The notes beneath the pieces are model-generated. The model did no database searches and was not told the origin of the DNA. It saw nothing but the letters and a program-made list of their open reading frames with translations. From Bacteroidales bacterium (GTDB lineage Bacteria; Bacteroidota; Bacteroidia; Bacteroidales; VadinHA17): 7,576 nt of DNA. The position numbers were made by a program, and so were the translations under genes. Positions 1 through 6,001 of this stretch are shown one piece after another (positions within the stretch are counted from its first letter, which is position 1; the number at the start of each line of letters is the position of its first letter). Location: contig WFRO01000502.1 of the NCBI GenBank assembly GCA_015486475.1, positions 1 to 7,576 of the forward strand, written 5' to 3'.

Positions 1-257
1 CGGTTGTCGAACATACGGCTCTGGTCGAACGTCACCGGATTGACATCCATCGAGAACTGTGACTTCAGGGATGCTTTCTGGGCATTGAGCGACTCGCGGT
101 AACGCGTCAGGTTGAGCAGCGACCGCTGGATATCCGGGCTGTTCATGCCCGCTATGGAGATCGACTTGTCCAGCGTCAGGGCCACCTGCGCCACGCCTGT
201 CCTTCCGGTCACTACCAGAAGGAGAAGGATAAGAAAGGCCCCAAAAAGCTTTTTCAT
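1..257 (-). CDS. TolC-family outer membrane efflux protein, N-terminal fragment
   Basis: The reading frame is open from an ATG at 257 to the window edge (85 codons; the C-terminal part lies outside). The first ~24 residues form a Sec signal peptide: MKK, a hydrophobic core rich in Leu/Ile/Val, then a VAQ-like end. The mature part reads LTLDKSISIAGMNSPDIQRSL, then a helix (NLTRYRESLNAQKASLKSQF) and DVNPVTFDQSR. This resembles the start of Bacteroidota TolC-family proteins, where a first periplasmic helix leads towards the beta-barrel insertion. TolC proteins form trimeric outer-membrane channels fed by inner-membrane ABC or RND pumps. The gene follows the permease on the same strand after a 533-bp repeat-filled spacer, so shared function is plausible, but the spacer makes a shared transcript uncertain. 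No Shine-Dalgarno sequence is visible. The family call rests on a short fragment; another exported helical envelope protein is possible. Confidence 0.7.
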   Translation of the reverse strand, partial: MKKLFGAFLILLLLVVTGRTGVAQVALTLDKSISIAGMNSPDIQRSLLNLTRYRESLNAQKASLKSQFSMDVNPVTFDQSRMFDN

Positions 258-356
258 TTTCCGGATCTTACAATACATCTTTCTATAATTTAAATATTCC
301 TTTCAATAATTTTTCACGCTATGCTGATCTTCCCGGTACCCAGTAACCTTAATGAA

Positions 357-474
357 GTGTGGAGTACTTGGAGTGCCTAAAGTGCGCTAAAGTGCCTAAA
401 GTTAAAAGTTCCAAGTTCCAAGTTCAGCTTTATCTATTTATCGCATTATCGCTTTATCACTTTATCGCTTTATC
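357..474. repeat. Duplicated intergenic module, copy 1 (118 bp)
   Basis: The module has three parts. The first is a gtgtggagtacttggagtgcc head with three imperfect 'agtgc(c/g)ctaa' units. The second is three heptads of aagttcc type (406-426). The third is a run of octads of gctttatc type (427-474). It matches copy 2 at 585-724 almost base for base, apart from unit-number differences. Confidence 0.9.
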
Positions 475-480
475 CTCCTT

Positions 481-505
481 ACTCCCTACTCCCTACTCCC
501 TACTC
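481..505. repeat. Heptad tandem repeat actccct (3.6 units)
   Basis: There are three perfect actccct units (481-501) plus a partial fourth (502-505). On the minus strand this gives three GGG tracts spaced by AGTA, followed by GG-containing sequence, so it is a near-quadruplex pattern next to the stronger one at 539-569. Confidence 0.9.
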
Positions 506-538
506 ATTGCTCATCTCTCATAGCTCTTTGCTAATCTA

Positions 539-569
539 CCCAGCACCCAGCACCCGGCACCCTGCACCC
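539..569 (-). repeat. Heptad array forming a canonical G-quadruplex motif
   Basis: Four heptads (cagcacc twice, cggcacc, ctgcacc; 541-568) place CCC tracts at 539-541, 546-548, 553-555, 560-562 and 567-569. On the minus strand, which is the strand transcribed from the permease, this is five GGG tracts separated by exactly 4 nt each. It therefore satisfies the standard G3N1-7 quadruplex rule. It lies about 220 nt beyond the permease stop codon, within a possible 3' UTR. Folding in the cell is not shown. Confidence 0.75.
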
Positions 570-584
570 ACGATTAAGTTTGGA

Positions 585-724
585 GTGTGGAGTACTTGGA
601 GTGCCTAAAGTGCGCTAAAGTGCCTAAAGTTAAAAGTTCCAAGTTCCAGGTTCCAGGTTCCAGGTTCAGCTTTATCCATTTATCGCATTATCGCTTCATC
701 TCTTTATCTCTTTATCGCTTCATC
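585..724. repeat. Duplicated intergenic module, copy 2 (140 bp)
   Basis: This copy has the same head, heptad and octad order as copy 1 at 357-474. It contains five heptads (aagttcc twice, aggttcc twice, aggttca; 634-668) where copy 1 has three. Its octad part is 57 bp (668-724) against 49 bp. The 22-bp length difference is therefore exactly two heptads plus one octad, which is what replication slippage or unequal recombination within units would give. Confidence 0.9.
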
Positions 725-763
725 AATATTATTCTCTCATCCTTCATCTTTCCCCATTCAAGC

Positions 764-787
764 TTCGCGCATCGAGCATCGAGCTTC
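764..787. repeat. Heptad run atcgagc abutting the permease stop codon
   Basis: Units ttcgcgc, atcgagc and atcgagc (764-784) are followed by ttcccc, ending one base before the stop codon (TGA, complement of 791-793). The 10-mer gagcttcccc (781-790) recurs at 6106-6115, where the phosphoesterase gene ends. Confidence 0.8.
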
Positions 788-790
788 CCC

Positions 791-3700
791 TCACTCCTTC
801 ACCAGCTTCACGGCATCGGCTACCACAATGCGGTACCGGGATTTGTTGGATAGCTCAATGACCGCCGTATCGGCCGGAAAATAATAAAATCCCAGGCTGT
901 TCCACCCTGCCTGGGTACTCCTCAGCATCAGGGCCGGCTCCTCGGTCACATCACCGTGGCGGATCTTAAACTCATATTTGTTCTGGTGATGTCCCCTGCC
1001 CCATCCGAAACTTCTGTAATTTAGATAATAATAAACCGTATAATACCCTGCCTGCGGCACATACACTTTCCAGGTGGCTTTCCGCTCCCCTTTCCCGGAC
1101 CGGACGAACCAGGCCGACCGGACATATTTGCCGTAAAAGGCGTCGCTGGTGGTGAGGGTCCAGTTGATGGGCAACCACCAGGAAAAACCCGCATATTTCT
1201 GTCCTGTCTGCTTTGATTTGACCAGAATTTTATAAAAAAGTCCTTCCGTACCCGGTTCAGTGAGCGAGAAACCGGGGTCATCGTTGTCCACCAGCAGGGT
1301 ACCCTCCGGGATATAATGAAAATCCTTGTTGGGGATCACCCGTTCCCCGATGAAAGGCACCTGTTTCAGTTCTCCTATTGTCCGTGGTAATCTGGCACTG
1401 TTGATCATAGGGATATTCTTGGATATCATCCAGTTAAATGTCATACTGCCGGGATCGTCATAAAAAAGATACCGGATCTGTTTGGTCTGCCGGGGATCCA
1501 TCCATACCACATAAGGGCCCTTATGTCCGAATCTGCCAAAAAAATCCATCTTCATCACACCGCCTCCTTCTTCAGGGTTAGCCATGTTGATCGAGAAAAG
1601 CCACTGCACTCGCTCCTCGCCTATCACTCTGGTAACTTTCATATCCGATACCAGATAACCGGGCAGCCGGGTCGTATTGTACCAGGTCTCCATAAATTTT
1701 CCCAGCGGCAAACCAGAAAGGCCCTGCAGAGCCTTCTCCAGCGAATCAAAGGGCACCGAAGCGAACCAGTGGTGGTCGAGCCACTTGTAGAGGAAAGTGT
1801 CCAGCAGCTCCCCTTCCTCCATGTGGGCCTTCATGGCCAGGAAAAGGACCTCTCCTTTCAGTTTGATCACATTATCAATGATCTGCATCTTCGACCGGTC
1901 GGTAAGCAGATCGTGAAAGCTCTTGTCCTGCAGGGCAATATTGGCCTGTTCATCTTCACTTAATCCCGAATAACGCCGCATCCAGTTATTGCCGGAACCC
2001 ACCACAGGCACTTTAAGGTATGATTCCAGGATGCGGTTGACCACCGGCCAGCGTACCGAACCCAGAAAGATCCGGTAATTAAAAAAATCGGAAAAGATAT
2101 TGTAAGGATTGGGCAGACTGGTGAGCGTGCCCTGGCCACCCGCTTGTCTTTTAAAATTTACCTGCCCGGATTCATTTGAGAAAACATACAGGAATTGGAT
2201 AAAAGCCTGCGCCATAAAATCCTTATCGGTCCGTTTTTCCCGCGACCAGCGAGACCATTTTTTATAATTTTTCCAGTTCCCGGCAAAATCTGCCGAATAA
2301 ATGGTAGCTCCTTTTTCGGGCATATATACGATCTCCGGCTGCACATTCTCCATTCCTCCTGTCCACAGGTGCTGATAGGAGTAAAACTGGATGGGCACCT
2401 CCACCAGAGAAAAGGTCGGAAAAGGATAGGAAAGATTGAGCTTCCCCTGGTAATCATTCAACTGCTCACGGATCAGGATCTTCAGTGTATCTTCCGACAA
2501 CTCCGGAAGAGATCCCACAAAATAGTCATGCCCTTTCACGGTATATACCCGGAAGCGGATGCTGTCCAGCGCCCTGCCCAGACTGTCCACGGTAAGACTG
2601 TACTCCACATAATTTCCCAGGGAGAGGGAGATCTGCTGCAGGGGCGTCTCCGGGACAAAGGTGACGCCGTCATCCTCTTCATATGTCTCGCCCTGCGACA
2701 GGGCCATCAGTCCGTTCCGGTCTTTCACATGCAGCCGGAAGCGGACAAAGTCCCTGCGGTACCATTCCGGCCGGCGGGGGCTCCAGGTGGTGCCGGGTAC
2801 GGGATACCATAACGTCTCCGGCGTCAGCAGCACAAAACGGGATGTGACAAAGGCAAAAGAAGACCTAACCCTTAAATTTCCCATCATTTTATGTGGCAAA
2901 CGGAAGGTATCGATGTCGGGATAGCAGATGCGGTCGTCGATCGTTCCCCGGTATTTCAGGACCATCGAGAGGGTGTCGCCGGGCTGCAGGGGGTGTGGCG
3001 GGGTCACCGACAGCAGATGGAGGTCACGCTTCCATTTCAGATCTTTTCCCCCGGAGGTTATACTTTGCACCCGGAGACCCGGATTGAGGCTCATCACCAG
3101 CTCCCCGAGGAGGGTATCGTTGTCGTTCCGTAACAACATCCGGGAGGAGAGACTGATCTCCCGGCCCCTGTGCTCCAGGTCAATGTCATGCTCCACCACA
3201 GTAGCCATGGGCCGGCCGGCATGGGCATCGTTGAGGGCGATCAGGTCTTGCCTGAGGACGTTCTCTGAGCGGGTGATCATCACATGGCGGTAGCCCGCGG
3301 CCAGCCCGGCGATCAGTACCACGACCCCGAAAAAAAGGTTCATGCTCCGCTCGGAGCGGTTGCGCGGCAGACGCTGCAACAAAAAGACCGACAGGAAAAG
3401 GAAAGACAAGCCCAGCAGGAAGAACATCCCCTGGTGATACAGCAGGGCGGGAAGACGGTCAAAGCCCACCATGTCCGACTTCATCATCGGCAGCGTCCTG
3501 CCCAGAAAATCAAAGAGGTCATAAAAACGGTCCTTCAGGTAAAAAAGCACCAGGGCGGCATACCCCAGGATGATCAGGAAGGTGACCGCCTGGTTACGCA
3601 CCAGGCTCATCACCAGGAAAGAGAGGCCTACGATGAAGACCAGCGACGGAACCACCATCAGCAGGAGATAATCCACGTAAGCCAACGGATCAAGATCAGC

Positions 3701-4117
3701 CTGTTTGGAGATGATGTTGAACACCATCACCACACCCAGCAGGATCAGATCAATGATGAGAAAAATATAGATATTCGCCCAGGCCTTGCCAAAGACATAG
3801 CCGAAATTGCTCACCGGCTTGGTGTAAACCACTTCGGCGGTATCCAGCTTCTTGTCCCGTTTCAGGAAATCGGCCGCCAGGAAGACCGCCACCACCGCCT
3901 GTCCCAGGTTGATCAGCAACAGGTTCCAGTAGGGGATGGCTGCCGGCAATGCCACCAACGACCATTGGGGAGAGAACTGTATATTCGTCAGCATGAACAG
4001 GTTAATGAGAACAACAGCGACCAGACCCAGAAAAACAAAGATGCGCAGGAACCAGCTGCGGCGCAGCGCCAGCCGCTCGTAACGGGAAATGATGCGTATG
4101 TTGTAGAGAAAGTTCAT
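791..4117 (-). CDS. ABC-2 permease fused to inactive M1-peptidase-like and golvesin-like domains
   Basis: This is a 1108-residue membrane protein, the likely membrane partner of the ATPase at 4635-5540. Residues 1-20 are basic (RYERLALRRSW) and cytoplasmic. About seven hydrophobic segments follow (near 25-45, 57-83, 111-135, 146-171, 176-194, 227-247, 261-276), as in ABC-2 permeases of Bacteroidota. Residues ~300-1108 should be periplasmic. Residues 300-580 resemble the beta-rich N-terminal part of M1 aminopeptidases. HLWTGGMEN (583-591) matches the GxMEN substrate-binding motif, and KGEVLFLAM to GKFMETWYNTTRLPGY (754-821) matches the M1 helical end. The zinc site HExxH is missing: there is no His between 584 and 734. 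Residues ~940-1106 (LLVDNDDPGFS ... YRIVVADAVKLV) resemble the golvesin C-terminal domain, a beta-sandwich linked to cell-surface proteins. The substrate is unknown. The start at 4117 is chosen because it precedes the basic N-terminus; no Shine-Dalgarno is seen. Confidence 0.85.
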   Translation of the reverse strand: MNFLYNIRIISRYERLALRRSWFLRIFVFLGLVAVVLINLFMLTNIQFSPQWSLVALPAAIPYWNLLLINLGQAVVAVFLAADFLKRDKKLDTAEVVYTKPVSNFGYVFGKAWANIYIFLIIDLILLGVVMVFNIISKQADLDPLAYVDYLLLMVVPSLVFIVGLSFLVMSLVRNQAVTFLIILGYAALVLFYLKDRFYDLFDFLGRTLPMMKSDMVGFDRLPALLYHQGMFFLLGLSFLFLSVFLLQRLPRNRSERSMNLFFGVVVLIAGLAAGYRHVMITRSENVLRQDLIALNDAHAGRPMATVVEHDIDLEHRGREISLSSRMLLRNDNDTLLGELVMSLNPGLRVQSITSGGKDLKWKRDLHLLSVTPPHPLQPGDTLSMVLKYRGTIDDRICYPDIDTFRLPHKMMGNLRVRSSFAFVTSRFVLLTPETLWYPVPGTTWSPRRPEWYRRDFVRFRLHVKDRNGLMALSQGETYEEDDGVTFVPETPLQQISLSLGNYVEYSLTVDSLGRALDSIRFRVYTVKGHDYFVGSLPELSEDTLKILIREQLNDYQGKLNLSYPFPTFSLVEVPIQFYSYQHLWTGGMENVQPEIVYMPEKGATIYSADFAGNWKNYKKWSRWSREKRTDKDFMAQAFIQFLYVFSNESGQVNFKRQAGGQGTLTSLPNPYNIFSDFFNYRIFLGSVRWPVVNRILESYLKVPVVGSGNNWMRRYSGLSEDEQANIALQDKSFHDLLTDRSKMQIIDNVIKLKGEVLFLAMKAHMEEGELLDTFLYKWLDHHWFASVPFDSLEKALQGLSGLPLGKFMETWYNTTRLPGYLVSDMKVTRVIGEERVQWLFSINMANPEEGGGVMKMDFFGRFGHKGPYVVWMDPRQTKQIRYLFYDDPGSMTFNWMISKNIPMINSARLPRTIGELKQVPFIGERVIPNKDFHYIPEGTLLVDNDDPGFSLTEPGTEGLFYKILVKSKQTGQKYAGFSWWLPINWTLTTSDAFYGKYVRSAWFVRSGKGERKATWKVYVPQAGYYTVYYYLNYRSFGWGRGHHQNKYEFKIRHGDVTEEPALMLRSTQAGWNSLGFYYFPADTAVIELSNKSRYRIVVADAVKLVKE

Positions 4118-4150
4118 GCAGGGGTTATAGGGTGGTCATTAGTTCGCTTC

Positions 4151-4193
4151 TTCGTCCGCCGAAGCCCCGGCTTGCCGGGACGAAGGCCGGACG
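4151..4193. repeat. Palindromic repeat element, cgtccgcc type, copy 1
   Basis: The outer arms are cgtccgcc (4153-4160) and ggccggacg (4185-4193), which pair with one bulged base. Alternatively ttcgtcc (4151-4157) pairs with ggacgaa (4178-4184). Inside, CCCGGC (4166-4171) and GCCGGG (4174-4179) form a perfect stem around two bases. It is similar to the elements at 4216-4251 and 4528-4587 and looks like a small dispersed REP-like element. It could fold in the transcript just upstream of the permease start. Confidence 0.7.
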
Positions 4194-4215
4194 CTCACGA
4201 GATTTACTCGCTGCC

Positions 4216-4251
4216 TTGTCCGCCGAAGTTCCCAAGGGACAAAGGCGGGAC
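4216..4251. repeat. Palindromic repeat element, cgtccgcc type, copy 2
   Basis: The arms gtccgcc (4218-4224) and ggcgggac (4244-4251) pair with one bulge. The alternative pair ttgtcc (4216-4221) with ggacaa (4237-4242) repeats the arrangement seen in copy 1. The bulged base is again in the right arm, which supports common origin. Both copies are followed on the plus strand by gctc. Confidence 0.7.
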
Positions 4252-4252
4252 G

Positions 4253-4326
4253 CTCGTGTAATTAAGTAGTAATTAGCTCACTGCGTTCGCGAAATTTACT
4301 CGCTGGCACTCGTGTAATTAAGTAGT
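4253..4326. repeat. Two exact 18-bp direct repeats, ctcgtgtaattaagtagt
   Basis: The word occurs at 4253-4270 and 4309-4326, offset by 56 bp. A second word, tttactcgctg, occurs at 4203-4213 and 4295-4305. The interleaving suggests that a unit of roughly 56-90 bp was duplicated together with the adjoining palindromic element and has partly decayed. No coding potential is apparent. Confidence 0.75.
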
Positions 4327-4342
4327 CATTCATAGTAGATTT

Positions 4343-4370
4343 TTGCCTTTTGCCTTTATACTTTTGCCTT
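4343..4370. repeat. Heptad array ttgcctt/tatactt (4 units)
   Basis: Four units are in strict 7-bp phase: ttgcctt, ttgcctt, tatactt, ttgcctt. The same two words make up the array at 4594-4628 next to the ATPase stop codon. Confidence 0.85.
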
Positions 4371-4435
4371 ATTCTGTCACTCAATAGTTTGCGTGCTTTG
4401 CGTTTCGCTTTGCGTCCATTGCGTGAAGCCTCCTC

Positions 4436-4519
4436 TCAGAAATCAGAAATCAAAATTCATCATTCGACATTCGGTGTTCTTTGTTCGACATTCGACGTTC
4501 ATCCTTCATCCTTCCTTTT
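4436..4519. repeat. Twelve-unit degenerate heptad array beginning tcagaaa
   Basis: Twelve consecutive 7-bp units, 11 starting tc followed by a or g (or tct), keep perfect phase over 84 bp while their inner bases vary: tcagaaa twice, then tcaaaat, tcatcat, tcgacat, tcggtgt, and so on to tcatcct twice and tcctttt. A shorter version (tcagaaa twice, tcatcat, tcgatat) lies at 5962-5989. A 7-bp period is incompatible with a repetitive peptide in one frame. Confidence 0.85.
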
Positions 4520-4527
4520 GCCTTTCC

Positions 4528-4587
4528 TCGTCCGCCGTAGCCGGTTCCTGATTAGCCGCAGGCGTACCGAAGGACAACGAAGGCGGA
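4528..4587. repeat. Palindromic repeat element, cgtccgcc type, copy 3 (long loop)
   Basis: tccgcc (4531-4536) pairs with ggcgga (4582-4587). The interior, including ccgcaggcgtaccgaaggac, is longer than in the two copies at 4151-4251. It sits between two heptad arrays, close after the ATPase stop codon, and could act as a weak 3'-end structure on the transcript. Confidence 0.55.
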
Positions 4588-4593
4588 TGCTTT

Positions 4594-4628
4594 TATACTT
4601 TTGCCTTTTTACTTTTTACTTTTGCCTT
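4594..4628. repeat. Heptad array adjoining the ATPase stop codon
   Basis: The five units tatactt, ttgcctt, tttactt, tttactt, ttgcctt (4594-4628) end six bases before the ATPase stop codon (4635-4637). On the transcribed strand it reads as A/G-rich aaggcaa/aagtaaa units. Confidence 0.85.
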
Positions 4629-4634
4629 ATTTCC

Positions 4635-5540
4635 TCACCCATACGCCTCCTCCTCCACTTTCTCCTGCAGCACATTTTCCATAAAATGGACATAGGCATG
4701 TTCCAGGTTGGGTTCCACAGGCTCGGCGTCATATCCTTCGGGGGAGCGGGAGACCACCTGCATCAGCCATCCCTCTTTCCCCGGCACGGTGGAGATCACG
4801 GGAAACTTCTCGTTGATGCGGATGTACTCTTCATCATTGGCCCGGATCTGCCACACGTATCCTCTGGCCTTCTGTATCAGCTCTTCCGGTGAGCCGGTGA
4901 AAGCCACCCTGCCCTTGTTCAGCAGGGTCATGTGGTTGCAGGTGCTGGAGATATCTCCCACGATGTGGGTGGAGAGGATGATGATCACCTCGCCGGTGCT
5001 GATGTCGGAAAGGAGGTTGCGGAAGCGGATACGCTCCTCCGGGTCAAGGCCGGTGGTAGGCTCGTCAACGACGAGGATCTTCGGCTCATGGATGAGGGCC
5101 TGGGCGATGCCGAGGCGCCGCTTCATCCCTCCCGAAAGTTTGGAGGCCATCTTGTCACGCGCCTCAAAGAGCCCCACCTCTTCCAGGATGCGGTCGATGG
5201 CCTCGCGGCGGCGACGCCGCTGGCGCATGCCCGAGAGAGAAGCCATATAATCCAGGAACTCGCTGGTACGCAGCTTGGGGAAATAACGGAAATCCTGGGG
5301 CAGGTAGCCCAGCAGACGACGGATCTCGCCCCGGTGCTTCTGCAGATCCATGCCGTTGACGGTCACCCTGCCCGTAGAGGGACGCATGAGCGTCACCAGA
5401 ATGCGCATGAGACTCGACTTGCCGGCACCGTTGGGTCCCAGCAGGCCGAAGATGCCGGTACCGATGGACAGGTCGATATCCTCTAGCGCTTTGTTGCCGT
5501 TGGGATATATCTTGCTGAGCCCTTGTATGACGATCTCCAA
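4635..5540 (-). CDS. ABC-2 type transporter ATP-binding protein
   Basis: This 301-residue cytoplasmic ATPase would power the permease encoded downstream. All nucleotide-binding motifs are intact: Walker A GPNGAGKS (35-42), Q-loop YLPQDF (Gln82), signature LSGGMKRR (135-142), Walker B ILVVDEP (155-161) with D-loop GLDP (164-167), and switch His192 in STHIV. The order and the LSGGMKRRLGIAQAL sequence are typical of the drug/ABC-2 ATPase family. Residues ~220-301 form a C-terminal extension, as in many ABC-2 ATPases, and end in an acidic tail (EKVEEEAYG). The start at 5540 places the first beta strand (MEIVIQGLSKIYPNG) correctly; no Shine-Dalgarno is visible. The permease gene follows after 517 bp of repeats, and a phosphoesterase gene precedes it after 556 bp, so it probably has its own promoter in 5541-5750. 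The substrate cannot be read from the sequence. Confidence 0.95.
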   Translation of the reverse strand: MEIVIQGLSKIYPNGNKALEDIDLSIGTGIFGLLGPNGAGKSSLMRILVTLMRPSTGRVTVNGMDLQKHRGEIRRLLGYLPQDFRYFPKLRTSEFLDYMASLSGMRQRRRRREAIDRILEEVGLFEARDKMASKLSGGMKRRLGIAQALIHEPKILVVDEPTTGLDPEERIRFRNLLSDISTGEVIIILSTHIVGDISSTCNHMTLLNKGRVAFTGSPEELIQKARGYVWQIRANDEEYIRINEKFPVISTVPGKEGWLMQVVSRSPEGYDAEPVEPNLEHAYVHFMENVLQEKVEEEAYG

Positions 5541-5667
5541 AACAGTGATTGTTTATCTATTATTGACCATGCCGTCACCCAAAATATTTCCTAAACCGCC
5601 CTAAAATATGAAAAAAATAACAAAATACATACCGGCATCTCTGCCCCGGTCTATTCGATCTATTCCC

Positions 5668-5692
5668 GGTTTTTAAAAAAAACCTTTTTTTT
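5668..5692 (+). terminator. AT-rich hairpin followed by eight T
   Basis: GGTTTTT (5668-5674) pairs with AAAAACC (5678-5684) around three A, and is followed by T at 5685-5692. The shape is that of an intrinsic terminator read on the plus strand, but the stem has only two G-C pairs and no plus-strand gene ends here. It may simply be a bent AT-rich promoter element of the ATPase gene. Confidence 0.2.
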
Positions 5693-5694
5693 AC

Positions 5695-5711
5695 AACGTA
5701 CATATGACGTT
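5695..5711. promoter_or_regulatory. Small dyad upstream of the ATPase gene, possible operator
   Basis: The dyad is AACGT (5695-5699), seven bases containing the palindrome CATATG, then ACGTT (5707-5711). It lies about 155 bp upstream of the ATPase start, in the non-repetitive leader. Size and symmetry would suit a dimeric regulator, but no regulator is known from the window. Confidence 0.2.
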
Positions 5712-5751
5712 TATCATTGTGATTTGTTACTAAAAATTTAGTTGAAAGAGT

Positions 5752-5807
5752 ATCGAGTATCGAGTATCGAGTTGCGGGTTTCGGGTTGAGAGTATCGGGT
5801 TGGGAGT
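5752..5807. repeat. Eight-unit heptad array atcgagt/atcgggt
   Basis: Three perfect atcgagt units (5752-5772) are followed by five diverged units ending in gggt or gagt (tgcgggt, ttcgggt, tgagagt, atcgggt, tgggagt), all in phase. Here the purine-rich strand is the plus strand, the reverse of the arrays that follow gene ends in this window. Confidence 0.9.
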
Positions 5808-5825
5808 TAATTTACGTATAAAAAA

Positions 5826-5853
5826 GTAGAGACGCACGGCCGTGCGTCTTTAC
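5826..5853. repeat. 28-bp palindrome with perfect 20-bp core
   Basis: The core AGACGCACGGCCGTGCGTCT (5830-5849) is its own reverse complement. Flanking gta (5826-5828) and tac (5851-5853) extend the symmetry with one mismatch, so 13 of 14 base pairs match. As RNA it would form a very stable hairpin on either strand. It lies between the end of the phosphoesterase transcript and the ATPase leader, where it could insulate or terminate. GACGCAC-type palindromes of this kind are, from general knowledge, dispersed in many genomes. Confidence 0.85.
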
Positions 5854-5877
5854 ACGTATTTTCATATCATTCATCTC

Positions 5878-5989
5878 TTTGCGTCCATTGCGTACTGCTC
5901 CGCGACCTCTGCGTGAAGCCCTTAATCCGAAGCTCGATGCTCGATGCTCGAAGCTCGAAATTCAGAAATCAGAAATCATCATTCGATAT
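5878..5989. repeat. tgcgt block and two four-unit heptad arrays
   Basis: tttgcgtccattgcgt (5878-5893) and gcgtgaagcc (5911-5920) recur at 4409-4424 and 4421-4430, where they are joined with no intervening sequence. They are followed by gctcgat/gctcgaa heptads (5932-5959) and tcagaaa, tcagaaa, tcatcat, tcgatat (5962-5989). The order 'tgcgt block then tcagaaa heptads' is the same in the 4118-4634 spacer. Confidence 0.85.
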
Positions 5990-6001
5990 TCATTTATCAC
6001 C

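Larger units (their letters stand above)
258..790. repeat. Repeat-filled spacer between permease and TolC gene
   Basis: This 533-bp spacer has no convincing gene. About 258-356 is ordinary AT-rich sequence and presumably holds the TolC-gene promoter, although no exact TAnnTTTG box was found. From 357 to 790 nearly everything is short-period repeat: a duplicated module (357-474 and 585-724), an actccct heptad run (481-505), a cagcacc-type heptad run (541-568) and a tcgagc-type run (764-787) that reaches the permease stop codon. Read on the transcribed minus strand, most arrays are purine-rich. An open frame across 587-853 on the plus strand is only a by-product of the repeats and encodes low-complexity Ser/Phe/His-rich sequence. 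Confidence 0.8.
4118..4634. repeat. Repeat- and palindrome-filled spacer inside the ABC gene pair
   Basis: This 517-bp stretch separates the ATPase stop from the permease start on the same strand. No gene is supported. In transcription order it holds five heptads (4628-4594), a tccgcc/ggcgga palindromic element (4587-4528), twelve heptads (4519-4436), a tgcgt-rich block (about 4430-4389), four heptads (4370-4343), two 18-bp direct repeats (4326-4309 and 4270-4253) and two more palindromic elements (4251-4216, 4193-4151). Such a spacer is odd between ATPase and permease genes, which are usually close together. Confidence 0.8.

Noticed and set aside
357..724. CRISPR array
   Set aside because: There are only two long copies of unequal length, with repetitive rather than unique DNA between them, and no cas genes; the short units lack spacers.
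587..853. Plus-strand 88-codon frame over the repeat spacer and permease end
   Set aside because: Its sequence is produced by heptad and octad repeats, whose period is not a multiple of three, and it overlaps the real permease end.
2195..2812. Plus-strand 205-codon open frame
   Set aside because: It lies wholly antisense to the periplasmic part of the permease and shows no recognisable motif or plausible start context.
791..4117. Active M1 aminopeptidase
   Set aside because: The GGMEN motif is present, but no HExxH or any His lies in the expected zinc-binding region.
3284..4261. Plus-strand 325-codon open frame opposite the permease
   Set aside because: It encodes a Gln/His/Lys-rich, domain-free sequence antisense to the well-supported membrane region and runs into repeats; it is a shadow of the opposite gene.
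5776..5804. G-quadruplex on the plus strand
   Set aside because: Four GGG tracts are present, but one loop is 11 nt, beyond the usual 7-nt limit, so it is weaker than the motif at 539-569.
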